DNA from: Tolypeutes matacus
Lineage: Eukaryota; Chordata; Mammalia; Cingulata; Chlamyphoridae
Length of the DNA: 64,000 nucleotides
Assembly: GCA_026826555.1 (NCBI GenBank)
Contig: JAKSZT010054215.1
Span: forward strand, 25,025,368-25,089,367
Direction of reading: 5' to 3'
Shown: in pieces, positions 36,412 to 51,199 of the stretch
Numbering within the stretch: the first letter of the stretch is position 1
How the letters are laid out: each line of letters opens with the position of its first letter
Notes under the pieces: model-generated
Seen by the model: only the letters and a program-made list of their open reading frames with translations
The model's database searches: none
Told to the model about the DNA's origin: nothing
Position numbers and translations under genes: made by a program

Positions 36412-37612
36412 GGAAATGCAAATCAAAGCTACAATGAGATATCATTTAACACCTATTAGACTGGCCACTCTAAAAAGTCAGAAAACTGTAAATGTTGGAG
36501 AGGGTGTGAAGAGCTAGGAACACTTATTCACTGTTGGTGGGAATGTAGAATGGTGCAGCCACTGTTGAGGACGGTTTGGCAGTTCCAAAAGAAGTTGAAT
36601 ATAGATTTGCCACGTGATCCGGCAATACCACTACTGATATATACACAAAAGAACTAAGAGCAGTGACACGAATAGACATCTGCACACCAATATTCATAGC
36701 AGCATTATTCATGATAGCCAAAAGATGGAAGCAACCCAGGTGTCCATCAACCAATGACTGGATAAACAAACTGGTGTATATACACGATGGAATATTATGC
36801 AGCTGTAAGAAGAAATAAAGTCGTGAGCATATGACAACATGGATGAACCTGGAGGACATTATGCTGAGTGAAGCAAGCCAGCACTAAGGACATATACTGT
36901 ATGAGTGCACTATTATGAATAAATATATTGTGTAAACTCATAGAGTTAATAACTAAAATATGTGTCACCTGAAAATAGAACAAGAGAATGGAAATCTGAG
37001 GGTTAACATGAGCAGAATTTGTTATTCATTAACCCTTGGGAATGAATAGAAATGGTGAAAGCACAACATGTTGTTTATAACTAGCAGTACTATTATTATA
37101 TGGGTATGATAGTGGTTGAAAGGGAAAGTCTAAGGTCATGTATATTACTAGAAGGAAAGCTAAAAAATGTAACATGGGACTGTATAGCATAGTAAAACCT
37201 CATGTGAAATCTGAGTATGGGTAATGTTGCATATATATGTCTGTTTTTCTTTTAAACTAAACAAATATATGTTATGTTACAAGATGTTAGTATCAGGTAA
37301 AAAAAAAAAAAACTTATGCTAAGTGAAAGAAACCAGACATATTGTATGATTCCATTTATGTAACATGTAAATATAAATCAATTTATAATGATGGAATTAA
37401 ATTAGTGGTTATATAGGGCTGGGGAAGGATAGAGGGATTGAGAGGTGACTGCTAAGGGATGTGGAGTTTTTCTTTTTGGAATAATGAAATTATACTAAAA
37501 TTTTTTGTGATGATGAATGCCTAACACTGTGATTATACTAAAAGTCATTGATTGTACACTTTGGAAAGATTGTATGGTATGTGATTATATCTCAATAAAA
37601 CTGCTTTAAAAA

Positions 37613-38033
37613 TACAGTGGTCAAAATAAAACTTTAAATACTGTATGGAAAAGTATAATGTTGAAAAGCTTTTCTGGACCTCTCAGATACAACTACTAGT
37701 AGTTGGGTCATACAGACTAATTTCCCAGGGCATTAAAAACAAGTCTTAAAACCCTTTCATACTGAAGTTATAATACCATCATATCTAAACAAGATGGGTA
37801 CTGATAATCATAAATTAAACAGAACAATTTTTTCAAAGGTAAACCACTGCTGAACTCTTAAAGTATTAAATTTGAGTAAGTTATTTAAAAAAAAAAAAAA
37901 GTTCTCTAATTCTACAACATGTGTATGTGGCATGCTTATTGACATGAAACTAGAAGTAGGACTAAAAAAGATGTAGGAAGAAATCTTTATACAAATTCAC
38001 AGATCTCAATTAACAAAGCAAATTTGTGCTTAC
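37613..38033 (-). other. LAS2 intron 6, exon-proximal part
   Basis: Short AT-rich sequence between L1-C and the exon at 38,034; no feature beyond an A run near 37,887-37,900. Confidence 0.5.
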
Positions 38034-38165
38034 TTGCTTAATCTCTTCTGCTGGTTCTGTGGCTTTATTCTGATTAAAACTTTCTTGAACTGCTTGAAGA
38101 TTAAATAACATTTGTTTCAGGGCTTCAACAGGACCATGATGTTTGCCTCCAGAAAGGGTACAGGT
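38034..38165 (-). CDS. LAS2: LAS2 coding exon 5
   Basis: Acceptor GGGTTTTAACCCTAG region ending CCTAG, then [20 protein letters not shown] and [20 protein letters not shown] to EIKQ, donor GTAAGC. The 132 bases make exactly 44 codons, phase 0 at both ends. The helical stretch around [18 protein letters not shown] is strongly conserved in LAS2. Confidence 0.95.
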
Positions 38166-39790
38166 CTAGGGTTAAAACAGATGATCCCAACTCAGAAAAA
38201 AAGTTTTATTTTTTATTATATCCTCCAATATAAAATTAATGCATACTTATTTTAAAAATCCAAATAATACATGTCAATAGAGTGTTTTAAAAAATTAAAA
38301 TTTTAATTCACCAAAATCAGTACCGATGAAGTAACTTAAAGACAATCAATCACAGTTTGGCATATCCTTTATAGTCCTTGCTCTTAAAAATGAATAACAC
38401 ATGTTTGTATTTGCAACATATTCATTTAATCCATTCAAAATCATGGATTTTTAGAAATGAAAAAGTATTCAGAGAGCATGTATGCCAAAATGCCATTTTC
38501 AAATGCATAAATGAAACTGGTTATCAGCTAAGCAAGGACAAGAATTTTAAATATTTTTAAAGGTTTTTTCATAGAGAATGCTGGCTTTTCACTTCTCATC
38601 AGCCACACACTCCTTGCTACTTAATTAACACTCTACCTTAATTATGAGTGACCTTACCTGTGTCCAAAAAAGGCAACAGCATTTAGCTACATAAGGTAGT
38701 CAGGATTCTTTTAAAAGAATCTGTAAGGGATGTTCTAAAACTTCTTTTTAAACATCTTTTCAGCCTGTTGTTTTTTGCATCTTTCAAATGAGGTGATGTG
38801 TCCTCATAGTTATCAACAAAGTAGCAAAGAGGCCTCTTAAGATGCCTGAAATTACTTTAAATTATTTCAGCATAGAGTTTTATACATATATACACACACA
38901 CACACATATACTAATTATTTAAACTTCATTTCTAGAGGAAGTTGTTGACTAGCAGAACAATGTTAGAAATGGGCTCTCACTGGTGAACATATTTAAGATA
39001 AGCAGAATAACTAAAAATATTTTAAAGGCATTTCCCACATTATTGAATAGGATATAATAAATAGGGTATACAATCCAGTTACGCTTCTACTTTTGCACCC
39101 TTGGAGAGGACACCTAAAGTATTATATCTAAATGATCCTGCATCCAGCCATTAGTTTAGAAGAATTTCTGGTTGCCTAATGCCAACCATAAAGGTTGCAA
39201 AAGCGTGTGTGTCTAGAATCTCTCACATCTGCCTCAAGTAAATTTTTCATGCAAGGTAATCATCAAAGGACCTGAAAAAGAAAACTGTAAAAAAGATTTT
39301 CATAAACTGTTTTATACCATTCACTAATGAATGTTTGATAAATGTTATATGTGCTAAAAACTTTTCTAAGACTTGCCATTAATACCCAGTAGTGAATTTT
39401 TCTGAGTATATATATTTTTTGAATAGCTGACTCTTAAAGCAACAGATGTTTCAAATATTCAAAATATATATAATTTAAGCCAAAAAAAACAAAAACCAAA
39501 AAACTGTGGAGCCAATCCAATACATAAAATAACAATTGAAACACCTAATTGTATTACAAATGAAAAACAATCACACTGAAGGGCATTGGGAAGAAAATAA
39601 TAAGTAACCTTGGAAAACAGTATTTTGACAAGATATTTTAAGGCTAAAGACAGAAAGTACTGTACACAAATAATGTAATCTACTTAGTAAATTTGTTTCT
39701 TACCGGGGTTGTGTTAGCAGTTCAAAAACTACTCTATGTGTACTAAAGTGGAACAAATATGTAAATAAGAACAGGGTTCCTCATAGAATT
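38166..39790 (-). other. LAS2 intron 5, mostly unrecognised
   Basis: AT-rich intron with a short (CA)n/(TA)n stretch near 38,884-38,910 and no coding signal. The ORF at 38,378-38,560 has no domain and overlaps ordinary intron. Confidence 0.5.
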
Positions 39791-39845
39791 GTTCATGAAA
39801 GGATAGGGACAGGAATTGTGGCAACATGGTGTCGGATTAGGCAGA

Positions 39846-40379
39846 TGTATTCATCAGCCCAAGGGGTGCTAATGTGAAATTCCAAAAACAGGTTGGTCTT
39901 TATAAAGGATATTTATTTGGGGTAGAAGTCCACAGATACTAGGCCATAAAACATTAAGTTTCTTCTCTCACCACAGTCCACTGCCACATGTTAGAGCAAG
40001 ACAGCTGCTGATGTTTACCAAGGTTCAGGCTTCTTGGGTTCCTCTCTTCCTGGGGCTGCATTTCTCTCCGGGCTTAGCTCCTGTTTCCTCCACAAGGTCA
40101 GCCATAGATGATCAGGCGAACAGCTCATTTCTCTTCTCCTGGGGCCTTCTTTCCAACATCAAAACTGCTTCTCAAAAACTGCTTCAACTCTGTTCTTTGC
40201 CTTGCCTTTTATATTCGATTCCCCACCCACCAAGGGGTGGGGCTCAACGCCCTACTGATGTGGCCCAGTCAACGCCCTAATCATAACTTAATCATGCCCA
40301 GATTAACAGATCAGGTTACAAGCATGATCCAATTATATTTTTGGAATTCATAATTACATCAAACTGCCCAACTGCAACA
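39846..40379 (-). mobile_element. solo LTR-like element, minus orientation
   Basis: Starts TGTATTCATCAG and ends CAACTGCAACA, i.e. TG...CA, bracketed by the five-base repeat GCAGA at 39,841-39,845 and 40,380-40,384. On the minus strand a TATAAAAGG box (40,213-40,205) precedes an AATAAA (39,917-39,912) by about 290 bases, the order expected of a retroviral LTR. No viral genes are attached. It splits the 5' UTR of L1-B. Confidence 0.7.
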
Positions 40380-41037
40380 GCAGATAATAAGGCTCTGCTC
40401 TCACAAAGACAACAGAGAAAGAGCCAAAGCTGCCCAAGGGACCTGCTTTGGGAGTCAGCAGACCAGGACAGTGTTTTACAACTCCCAGGAAGGTGAGGGA
40501 CAGATAGACAAAGAAGCTGAAATAACAAACTGTGAGTTACTATAACTACCCGACTCACTGCACCTGACTAAGAGGAGAGCAGCCATCTTCCTCCCTGCCA
40601 GCTGTTACAAGGGAAAAGGGAGGGGGTGTCGGGGGGATTTCTTCAGTGAACTCCACCAGCGGAGCCCACTTTGAATCTCGGCTCTGGCCAGACAAAAACA
40701 AAGGAAAACAGAGAGCAATACACCTCCATGGAAAGGTGTACCAACAAGCGCCATCTGCTGGCCAGTCTGGAAATTACATGGACAAATACTTCTTTAAGAG
40801 CTCTCTTTAACCCACCCTGGGAGAAAGTCTGCGCCCCATTAGTGAGACATCGGCATGAGTTTCATAACTTAAGCTGTACAGTTTTAAAGACTTGAGATAA
40901 GTTGAACCAAATATCAAAGAGCTGTGAAAGTAATAATAGGCAAGAGAGAGAAATTAGCCATCAGAGTAAATTCACCAACATATTAGAATCCTAGTCATCA
41001 GCAAAAAATTACAAGCCAAACTAGGAAACAGGAAGCG

Positions 41038-41616
41038 ATGGCCCAGCCAACGGAGCAAACCAAATATCCTGAAGAGATTCAGGATTTAAGACAATTAATC
41101 AGTGATAATCACACAACTCTCCTAAATCAATTCAAAGAATTGAAAGAAAATATGACTAAAGAGATAAAGAAGAAACTAGGTGAGCATAAAGAACAATTTG
41201 AAAGCCTGCAAAGAAAATTAACAAACCTTATGGGAATGAAAGACACAATGGACAAGATTAAAAATAAATTAGATGGGAAACGGATGTGGCTCAAGAGGTT
41301 CGGCATCCGTCTACCATATGGAGAGACCGGGGTTCGATCCCCGGTACCACCCAGTAATAAATAAATAAATAAATAAATAAATAAAATAAATTAGAAGCAC
41401 ATAAGAGCAGATTTGATTTGCTCGAAGATGGAATTAGTGATTTTGAAGACAGAACATCCAAACTGGAAAAGACAAGAGAACAGAAAGAGGAAAAAATGGA
41501 AAAAATGGAACAGGGTCTCAGGGAACTGAATGATAACAAAAAAATGCACAAAAATACGTATTATCAGTGTCCCAGAAGGAGAAGGGAATGGAAAAGGGGC
41601 AAAAAGAATATTTGAA
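41038..41616 (+). pseudogene. L1-B ORF1, N-terminal part
   Basis: The frame MAQPTEQTKYPEEIQDLRQL is open through the coiled coil (FKELKENMTKEIKKKLGEHK) until a SINE at 41,274. After the SINE the heptads resume (KLEKTREQKEEKMEKMEQGL). It is then cut at 41,616 by the shared insert. This copy lacks the one-base deletion seen in L1-A. Confidence 0.8.
41274..41382 (+). mobile_element. short DAS-type SINE in L1-B ORF1
   Basis: Head ACGGATGTGGCTCAAGAGGT, box B GGTTCGATCCCC, (AATA)n tail. The 13-bp direct repeat AAAATAAATTAGA at 41,261-41,273 and 41,383-41,395 is perfect. L1-A is empty at this site (about 1665). Confidence 0.95.
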
Positions 41617-42180
41617 TACAAGAACATTCTTCTATGAACTAGACCAAATGTACATCACTATTTCAAGGTGTTAATATGGTGATACATGGTAAAAATACAA
41701 CTAATGTGACTTATGGTCTATATATAATGGTAATATTGTAATATTGCTGCATCAAGGACAACAAAGATACTATAACAATGCCAAGGATCAACAATAGGAG
41801 CATATAATGGGGTAGTGGATCTGTCCAGTTTGAAGTACAAAATGTCCTAAAACTGGCTGTGGGGAGGAAAGCACAACTCTGTGATGAAACTGAGAGTCAT
41901 TGGGTATACACTTTGGATGAATTTTATAAGGAATGGGACTGTTAACACAGTGAACCCTGAGGTTGGTGATGGACCACGATTAACAGTGCAGATATGAGAA
42001 CATTCCTTAATGCATTATAATAAATATAAAATACTAATACATGGTATTAAAAATAGGGTAGTTTATGGGAAAATATACCTAATATAAATTATGGGCTATT
42101 AGTAGTATTTGAATGTTCTTTTATCAATTATAAAAAATGTTCCACAACAATCCAAGATATGATTGGTAGGGGCTGTATGA
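41617..42180 (+). mobile_element. shared ORF1 insert in L1-B (3'-truncated)
   Basis: Nearly the same sequence as 1886-2560 of L1-A, starting TACAAGAACATTCTTCTATG. It lacks the 2329 SINE and loses its own 3' end and poly(A) where it joins L1 3' UTR at the shared motif CTGTATG. Confidence 0.85.
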
Positions 42181-42849
42181 CTGCCCTATTATGAACTAAA
42201 TATATTATGTGAATATATTATGTGAAATATGAATATTCGTAGAATTGCATATATAAGACCATTTCTCTTTCAAGCTGAACAAACATTAGTTAATAGTACA
42301 GAATGTTAATATTAGACAAAAAAAAAAAAAAAAAAAAAACACATTATACCGAAGGAGGCCAGACACAGAGTACTATATATTGTATGATTCCATGTATATA
42401 AAATGTAAATATAAATCAGTTTACAAAGATGAAAGGACATTAGTCGTTATGTAGGTCTGAGAAAGAAATGCTAAGTCGTTATGTAGGTCTGAGAAAGAAA
42501 GAAATGAGTCTTTCTTTTTGGAGTAATGAAATTGTTCTAAAATTTCTGAGATGATGAATGTACAACATTGTGATTATACTAGAAGCCACTGATTATACAC
42601 TTTGGATAGAACAGCCAGAAACAGCAGCTATGTACAGTAGGGGAAGCATAGAGATTGAGAGGTGAGGAATTTTCTTGTTTGTATGTCTGTTTTTTATTAT
42701 TATTGAAATAATGAAAATGCTCTAATAATGACTGAAGTGATGAACGCACAACTATGTGATTATAGAAAATACCACTGATTGTACACTTTGGACGTATTGT
42801 ATGGTTTATTAATATGTATCAATAAAATAGATTTGTTTAAAAAAATAAT

Positions 42850-46796
<3,947 letters not shown>

Positions 46797-46810
46797 GAAA
46801 GTTAACAGCA

Positions 46811-47279
46811 CTAGTAATAATACATATTGTTATGATGAACCCCCTGAGAACAGGACAATATCACTTCTTTGGTACTTTTGCCAAAAATGCACTTCATTCA
46901 AATCATGAGAAAACAGACAAACCCAAATGGAGGGACTATTTACAAAATAAATGACCAGTATTCTTCCAAAGTGTTCAGGAAATGAAAAACAAGTAAAGAC
47001 TGAGGAACTACCACAAATTGGAGATTAAGGAGACCTGACAACCAAATGCAATGCTGGATCCTGGACTGGATCCTGAAGAGGACATTGGTAGAAAAACTGA
47101 TGAAATTAGAATAAGGTCCACAGTTTAGTTAACAGTACTGTTGCCAAGGTTAATCCCTGGTTTGATAATTGTACTATGGTTATATAAGACGGCAACACTA
47201 AGGAAAGCTGGGAAAAGGATATCTGGGAATCTGCCTTGTTTTTACAACACACATCTAAAATTATTTCAAAATAAAAAGC
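46811..47279 (+). repeat. old L1M 3' UTR, right part
   Basis: ATGATGAACCCCCTGAGAAC, ATGCTGGATCCTGGACTGGA and the end ATTATTTCAAAATAAAAAGC continue the element at 42,850-43,227 that the DCAF12 copy split. Confidence 0.65.
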
Positions 47280-47297
47280 AAAAAGCAATGCGAATAC

Positions 47298-48300
47298 TCT
47301 CGCTGTCCTGATTTTGTAATAAGCAGGTAGGCTAAACATTCACTACATTAGAAACCATGCATGTGTCCCCAGACCTAGTTTTTCTCCCTAGGTCTGGTTT
47401 TTAGAATGCTGGTGATAAACTAAGCCTGATTTATTATATGACCATCCTGTATGAGAAAAGTCTGTAACTATGGGTATCTGTGGCCAGCCTTAAGAGATAT
47501 AGCAGGGGGACGGATGTGGCTCAGGTGGCTGGGCGTCCGTCTCCCATATGGAGGGACCTGGGTTTGACCCCCGGGACCTCCCAGTAAAGATAAAAATAAA
47601 AAATAATATAGAAGGCATGTGGGCCACCAGACCCTGTGCACGGGTGCACCACCAGGTCCCATCTGCATGTGCGCCACCAGGCCCTGCGAGCAGGTGAGTC
47701 GACAGGCCCCGTCTGCAGGTGAGCCGCCAGGCCCTGCAAGCAGGTGAGCCCCCAGACCCTGTGCGCGGGTGCACTGCCAGGCCCCACAAGCCACGCAACA
47801 AGATGATGATATAACAGGAGAACGACACAAGGGAGAGCCAAGACGAGACACACCGAAAAACCAGGAACTAAAGTGGCACAGGTGGTAGTAGGATGCTTCT
47901 CTCCCACATCAGAGGTTCTGAGGATTGAATCCCAGTGAAGACAGGAGAAGGATGAGAAGAGATGGCAGGAAATAGAAACAGAGAGTTGCCCAGAAAATGG
48001 ACACAGAAGCAGCAAAAACGGGGGGGTGGTGGTGGTAAAAATGTATAAAAGTAAATAAATAAATAAATCCTTAAAAAAATGTATAGGGGAGGAAGATTCG
48101 GACTATAGTTAGTAGTAATATTTTGACGATGCTCTTTCATGATTTGTTAACAAATGTTTCAAAACAATGCAGGGTGTTTGTGAGGGGGTGATGTGTGGGA
48201 GCCCTGTGTGATGTTATGCATGTTTGTTTTGTAAGATCAGTGTTTACTGAACACTTCAATAAATTGTTTAAAAATAATAAAAATAATAATTTAAAAAAAA
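47298..48300 (+). mobile_element. composite retroposon, copy 1 (module A + DAS SINE + L1-like tail)
   Basis: Module A (47,298-47,507) starts TCTCGCTGTCCTGATTTTGT. A DAS SINE follows (about 47,510-48,080), and an L1-like 3' tail (TATAGGGGAGGAAGATTCGG to CAATAAATTGTTT) ends in an A-rich tract. The same three modules in the same order occur at 62,459-63,346. Flanks share a diverged repeat (GCAAAAAGCAA / GTAAAAAGCAA). It lies in LAS2 intron 4... on the plus strand, opposite to LAS2. Confidence 0.8.
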
Positions 48301-48475
48301 AGTAAAAAGCAACAGCAAAACCACCTTGGTAGTGAAGTTGTACGTTGAGGGAATGGGGGAGGAATGCATTGGTTAGTTAACAGTCTTCCATCTCAAACTT
48401 AAAATGTCTGAAACAGAACTCTAGATCTCTTGATTCCTCACCTACCCCAAATCTGTTCCTCCACCAGTGTTCTTT

Positions 48476-48956
48476 TTTTTTAATATTCTTTTTTATTTTT
48501 ATTTTTAAAGATACTTAGATTACATAAATGTTACATTACAAATATAGAGGATTCCCATATGCTCCACTCCCCACACTTTCCACATTTTCCCACATTAACA
48601 ACATCCTTCATTAGTGTGGTACATTTGTTACAATTGATGAACACATTTTGGAGCATTGCCACTAAGCATGGATTATAGCTTACATTGTAGTTTATACTCT
48701 CCCATACAATTTTGTAAGTTAGACAAAATATATAATAGCCTGTATCTGTCATTGCAATGTCATTCATGACAATTCCCAAGTCCCGAAAATGCCCCCATAT
48801 TACACTTGTTTTTCCCTCTCCCTCCCCTCAGAACCTCCAGTGGCCACTGCCTCCACACATCAATGATAAAAGTTCTTCCTTGCTAGAATCACAATAAGTC
48901 TATAGGTAAAGAATACTGGTGGAATGAACAATGGACTAGAGTAGACATACTGGTAT
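48476..48956 (-). mobile_element. retroposon (family X relative), minus strand
   Basis: Poly(T) first, then L1-like 3' UTR in reverse (AGATACTTAGATTACATAAA, AGAGGATTCCCATATGCTCC). The 16-bp direct repeat TCCACCAGTGTTCTTT at 48,460-48,475 and 48,957-48,972 is perfect. No reading frame. It is a diverged relative of 6073-6492 and 10,420-10,852. Confidence 0.9.
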
Positions 48957-48984
48957 TCCACCAGTGTTCTTTACCTATTTCCTC

Positions 48985-49640
48985 CAGTTACTTAGCTCAA
49001 ACATCTTAGATTCATTCTTTGAATCTTCTCTATCTTGTTCCTCTAAGGTCTACCTTCAAAATTCCTAAATCTAATTACTTTTGAATACTTCCAATGCACC
49101 CAACCTAACCCAAGACACTATAAGCTTTCTCATGAAATATTACAGTACCCTCCTAAGTAGGCTCCCTGCTCTTTCTCCAGCCCCTCTTACATCTAACCTC
49201 TACAAGAGCTGCCCTTTCTATTTGAAATATAAATATGATTTCATTCCTCTACTCAAAATTCTCCAATGACTTCTCATCTCAGAATATAATCTAAAATCTT
49301 TCTTCCATAGTTTACAAATCTCTCCATGATCTAGCTCTTGGCTACTCCCCAATCTTTTTACCATTCATTCCCTTGCTAACCGTTATGGAGCTATACTGAC
49401 TGGACTCTGATATTCCTTGAACATGCAAATGCACCCCTACCCTGTGGCTATTACATTTACTATTAACTTTTACCTTAAAGCTATCCCCTATGTATGCCTG
49501 GCTTGTTCACTTATTTTAAGTTTCTACTCAAATATCATTTCATTAGAGAGGCCTTCCCTGACATTAAATTTCACCCACATCTCTGTAACTCAAGTGACTT
49601 TTTTTTTCTTCATAACACTTTTCCAGAAAACACCACTGTA
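48985..49640 (+). repeat. ancient LINE (L2-like) fragment
   Basis: TCCAATGACTTCTCATCTCA, CTCCATGATCTAGCTCTTGG, ATTCCTTGAACATGCAAATG and GAGAGGCCTTCCCTGACATT follow a common mammalian repeat order. It is not coding; the short frames at 49,081 and 49,417 belong to it. The 61,060-61,280 segment is the same family in reverse. Confidence 0.6.
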
Positions 49641-49868
49641 ATGACAACTCAGGCTCTCCGTTGAGTTCAATACCAGATCCTTCTATTTTAGAACACTAAA
49701 ATAATATTATCAGTAATTCTGAGAGGTGTGATGGCTTTGTGGATGTGTAATGGGGAGAGCAGAATACAGGCGATTTGTTTTGTTCAAAAATATCTAAATA
49801 ACTTAGAAATTAATATGTGTTATTCATAAATCTTCTTTCAAAAGTTAAAAAGATTTCATTTCACCCAC

Positions 49869-49971
49869 CTGATTATCATTATTTAAAAAGTCTTCAAGGA
49901 ACTCTTTAGCATATTTTGACCTTGAGGTTTGTTGAGGACTATCATCAGAGTTAACAGGAACAGGTGATTTG
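49869..49971 (-). CDS. LAS2: LAS2 coding exon 4
   Basis: Acceptor CCTATTTAG, then a C that completes a phenylalanine codon, [20 protein letters not shown] and [14 protein letters not shown], donor GTGGGT. It spans 103 bases and ends in phase 0. The motif [14 protein letters not shown] is conserved in LAS2. Confidence 0.95.
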
Positions 49972-50459
49972 CTAAATAGGATTTAAAGGATACAAGACAG
50001 CAAGTAAGTTTCCAATTTATAAAAATTAGGTATTATATAATTTAATGGTTATCATTTACATACAAGTGGTCACCAAGAAATACCCATCATGGATATACTA
50101 ACTCCTTCATCTTCTCCCTAAACTGATACCAAAATCCAATCTCTATCTCCCTGCTTCTCACCTATCCCAAGTCTGACCCAGGAAATAGAGGTTAGTTTGG
50201 GAGGGATGAAGAAAAAAAGTTCAAGTAATAATATTCACCCTCTCCTACCCTCAAACCTCCTCCCTGCTACCTTTCTTGGAGATAGGGCTGAGGACTTAAT
50301 GGTCCTCTTGAATTGTATCTAATTCCCTCTCCTCTCCTAAGCATCCATTATGCTTTCTACCTGAGAGCTACAACTCCATATTGACCCAAATCTTATTCCA
50401 ATCTTTTGTGTACCAAGATATCATCTATAATGTTTCCTTTTGCCTAGTTTTAAAAATTA

Positions 50460-50825
50460 TCATTCACTGACCTTTTTAAAGATGCCTGGCACTATGCTAC
50501 GCAATTTACATAGTTTTTTCCCCCCATTTAGTCCTTCAGACATCCTTGGGAGGTGGTTGTTGCCCTGTTTTTATAGCTCAGTCCAGAGCAGTTGGTAACT
50601 TGCCTTAGAGCAGGGGTTCTTAACAAGGGGTCCATGAGCTTGATTAGAAATTCAAAAAAACATTATTCTTGCGGGGACATGTTGGTAAGGGTGTGATATA
50701 TTTATTAAATAGTACACAGTATACTGTGGACTTAGTAAGGGGTCCATGAAACAAAAAAGGTTAAGAACCCCTGCCTTAGAGCTATGATTCACCTCAGGAT
50801 TACCTGACTCTAAAGTCTATATTTT
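50460..50825 (-). repeat. MIR fragment split by a hAT MITE
   Basis: ATGCCTGGCACTATGCTACG and TGGTAACTTGCCTTAGAG are antisense MIR. It continues after the MITE with CTATGATTCACCTCAGGATT to about 50,825. Confidence 0.7.
50611..50773. mobile_element. hAT-type MITE
   Basis: Terminal inverted repeats CAGGGGTTCTTAAC and GTTAAGAACCCCTG (one arm 50,611-50,624, the other ending at 50,773) with an eight-base duplication CCTTAGAG at 50,603-50,610 and 50,774-50,781. Length 163 bases, noncoding. Confidence 0.95.
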
Positions 50826-51079
50826 TAAATATAATCACTATTTATCAAAATGAGCTGATTTACTTATTTAAAATGCAGATTCCATCCCCAGAAGGATCAG
50901 AATGAAGTGAATCTAATTTTTAACTAGTTTCTCAAGTCTATCTGTGCTAAATGACCATTTTCCTTGTTGTTTTTTTAATCTACTACAGACTGATACTTTC
51001 GCAAAAGACAATTCAAATGTCTTAACAGTGCCGTAAAAATTTCTAATGTTTACTCTCACTTCTTATAGCTATCTTTCTT

Positions 51080-51185
51080 TTTTTTTTGGTTTGTTTTTGT
51101 TTTTTACCGGGAGGCCCCGGGGATCGAACCTGGGTCCCTCCATATGGGAGACAGACGCCCAACCATTTGAGCCACATCTGTCCCC
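51080..51185 (-). mobile_element. short DAS-type SINE, minus strand
   Basis: Reverse complement of a tRNA-like head (GGGATCGAACCTGGGTCCCT as box B region) with a poly(T) start. The direct repeat CTATCTTTCTT at 51,069-51,079 and 51,186-51,196 is perfect. Confidence 0.95.
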
Positions 51186-51199
51186 CTATCTTTCTTATC

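Larger units (their letters stand above)
31186..37612 (+). mobile_element. L1-C: near full-length, dead LINE-1
   Basis: From the 5' UTR (AAGATGGCAGATTAGAAAGA) through ORF1, ORF2 and a 3' UTR ending in ATCTCAATAAAACTGC. The left flank AAAATACAAACGGTC and right flank AAAATACAGTGGTC look like a diverged target-site duplication. ORF1 fragments lie at 31,677-32,300. ORF2 fragments lie at 33,630-34,031 (endonuclease), 34,456-34,773 and 34,860-35,230 (reverse transcriptase), and 35,521-36,411 (C-terminus). All are broken by stops and frameshifts, so it cannot move. One 462-bp nonautonomous element (32,725-33,186) interrupts it between ORF1 and ORF2. It sits in LAS2 intron 6, antisense to the gene. 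Confidence 0.9.
39791..42845 (+). mobile_element. L1-B: LINE-1 derivative lacking ORF2
   Basis: It carries an L1 5' UTR (split by an LTR-like insert at 39,846-40,379) and ORF1 from the ATG at 41,038 (MAQPTEQTKYPEEIQDLRQL). At 41,617 it enters the same retroposon insert found in L1-A, then jumps at about 42,173-42,180 straight into the L1 3' UTR (CTATTATGAACTAAATATAT). It ends at AATAAAATAGATTTGTTT plus an A-rich tract. ORF1 C-terminus and all ORF2 are missing. It lies in LAS2 intron 5, antisense to LAS2. Confidence 0.8.

Noticed and set aside
41341..41390. AATA repeat as a possible array
   Set aside because: It is the tail of a SINE. No spacer-repeat structure exists anywhere in the window.
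47468..48140. Overlapping minus frames of 90 to 164 codons
   Set aside because: Antisense of the SINE inside the composite retroposon.
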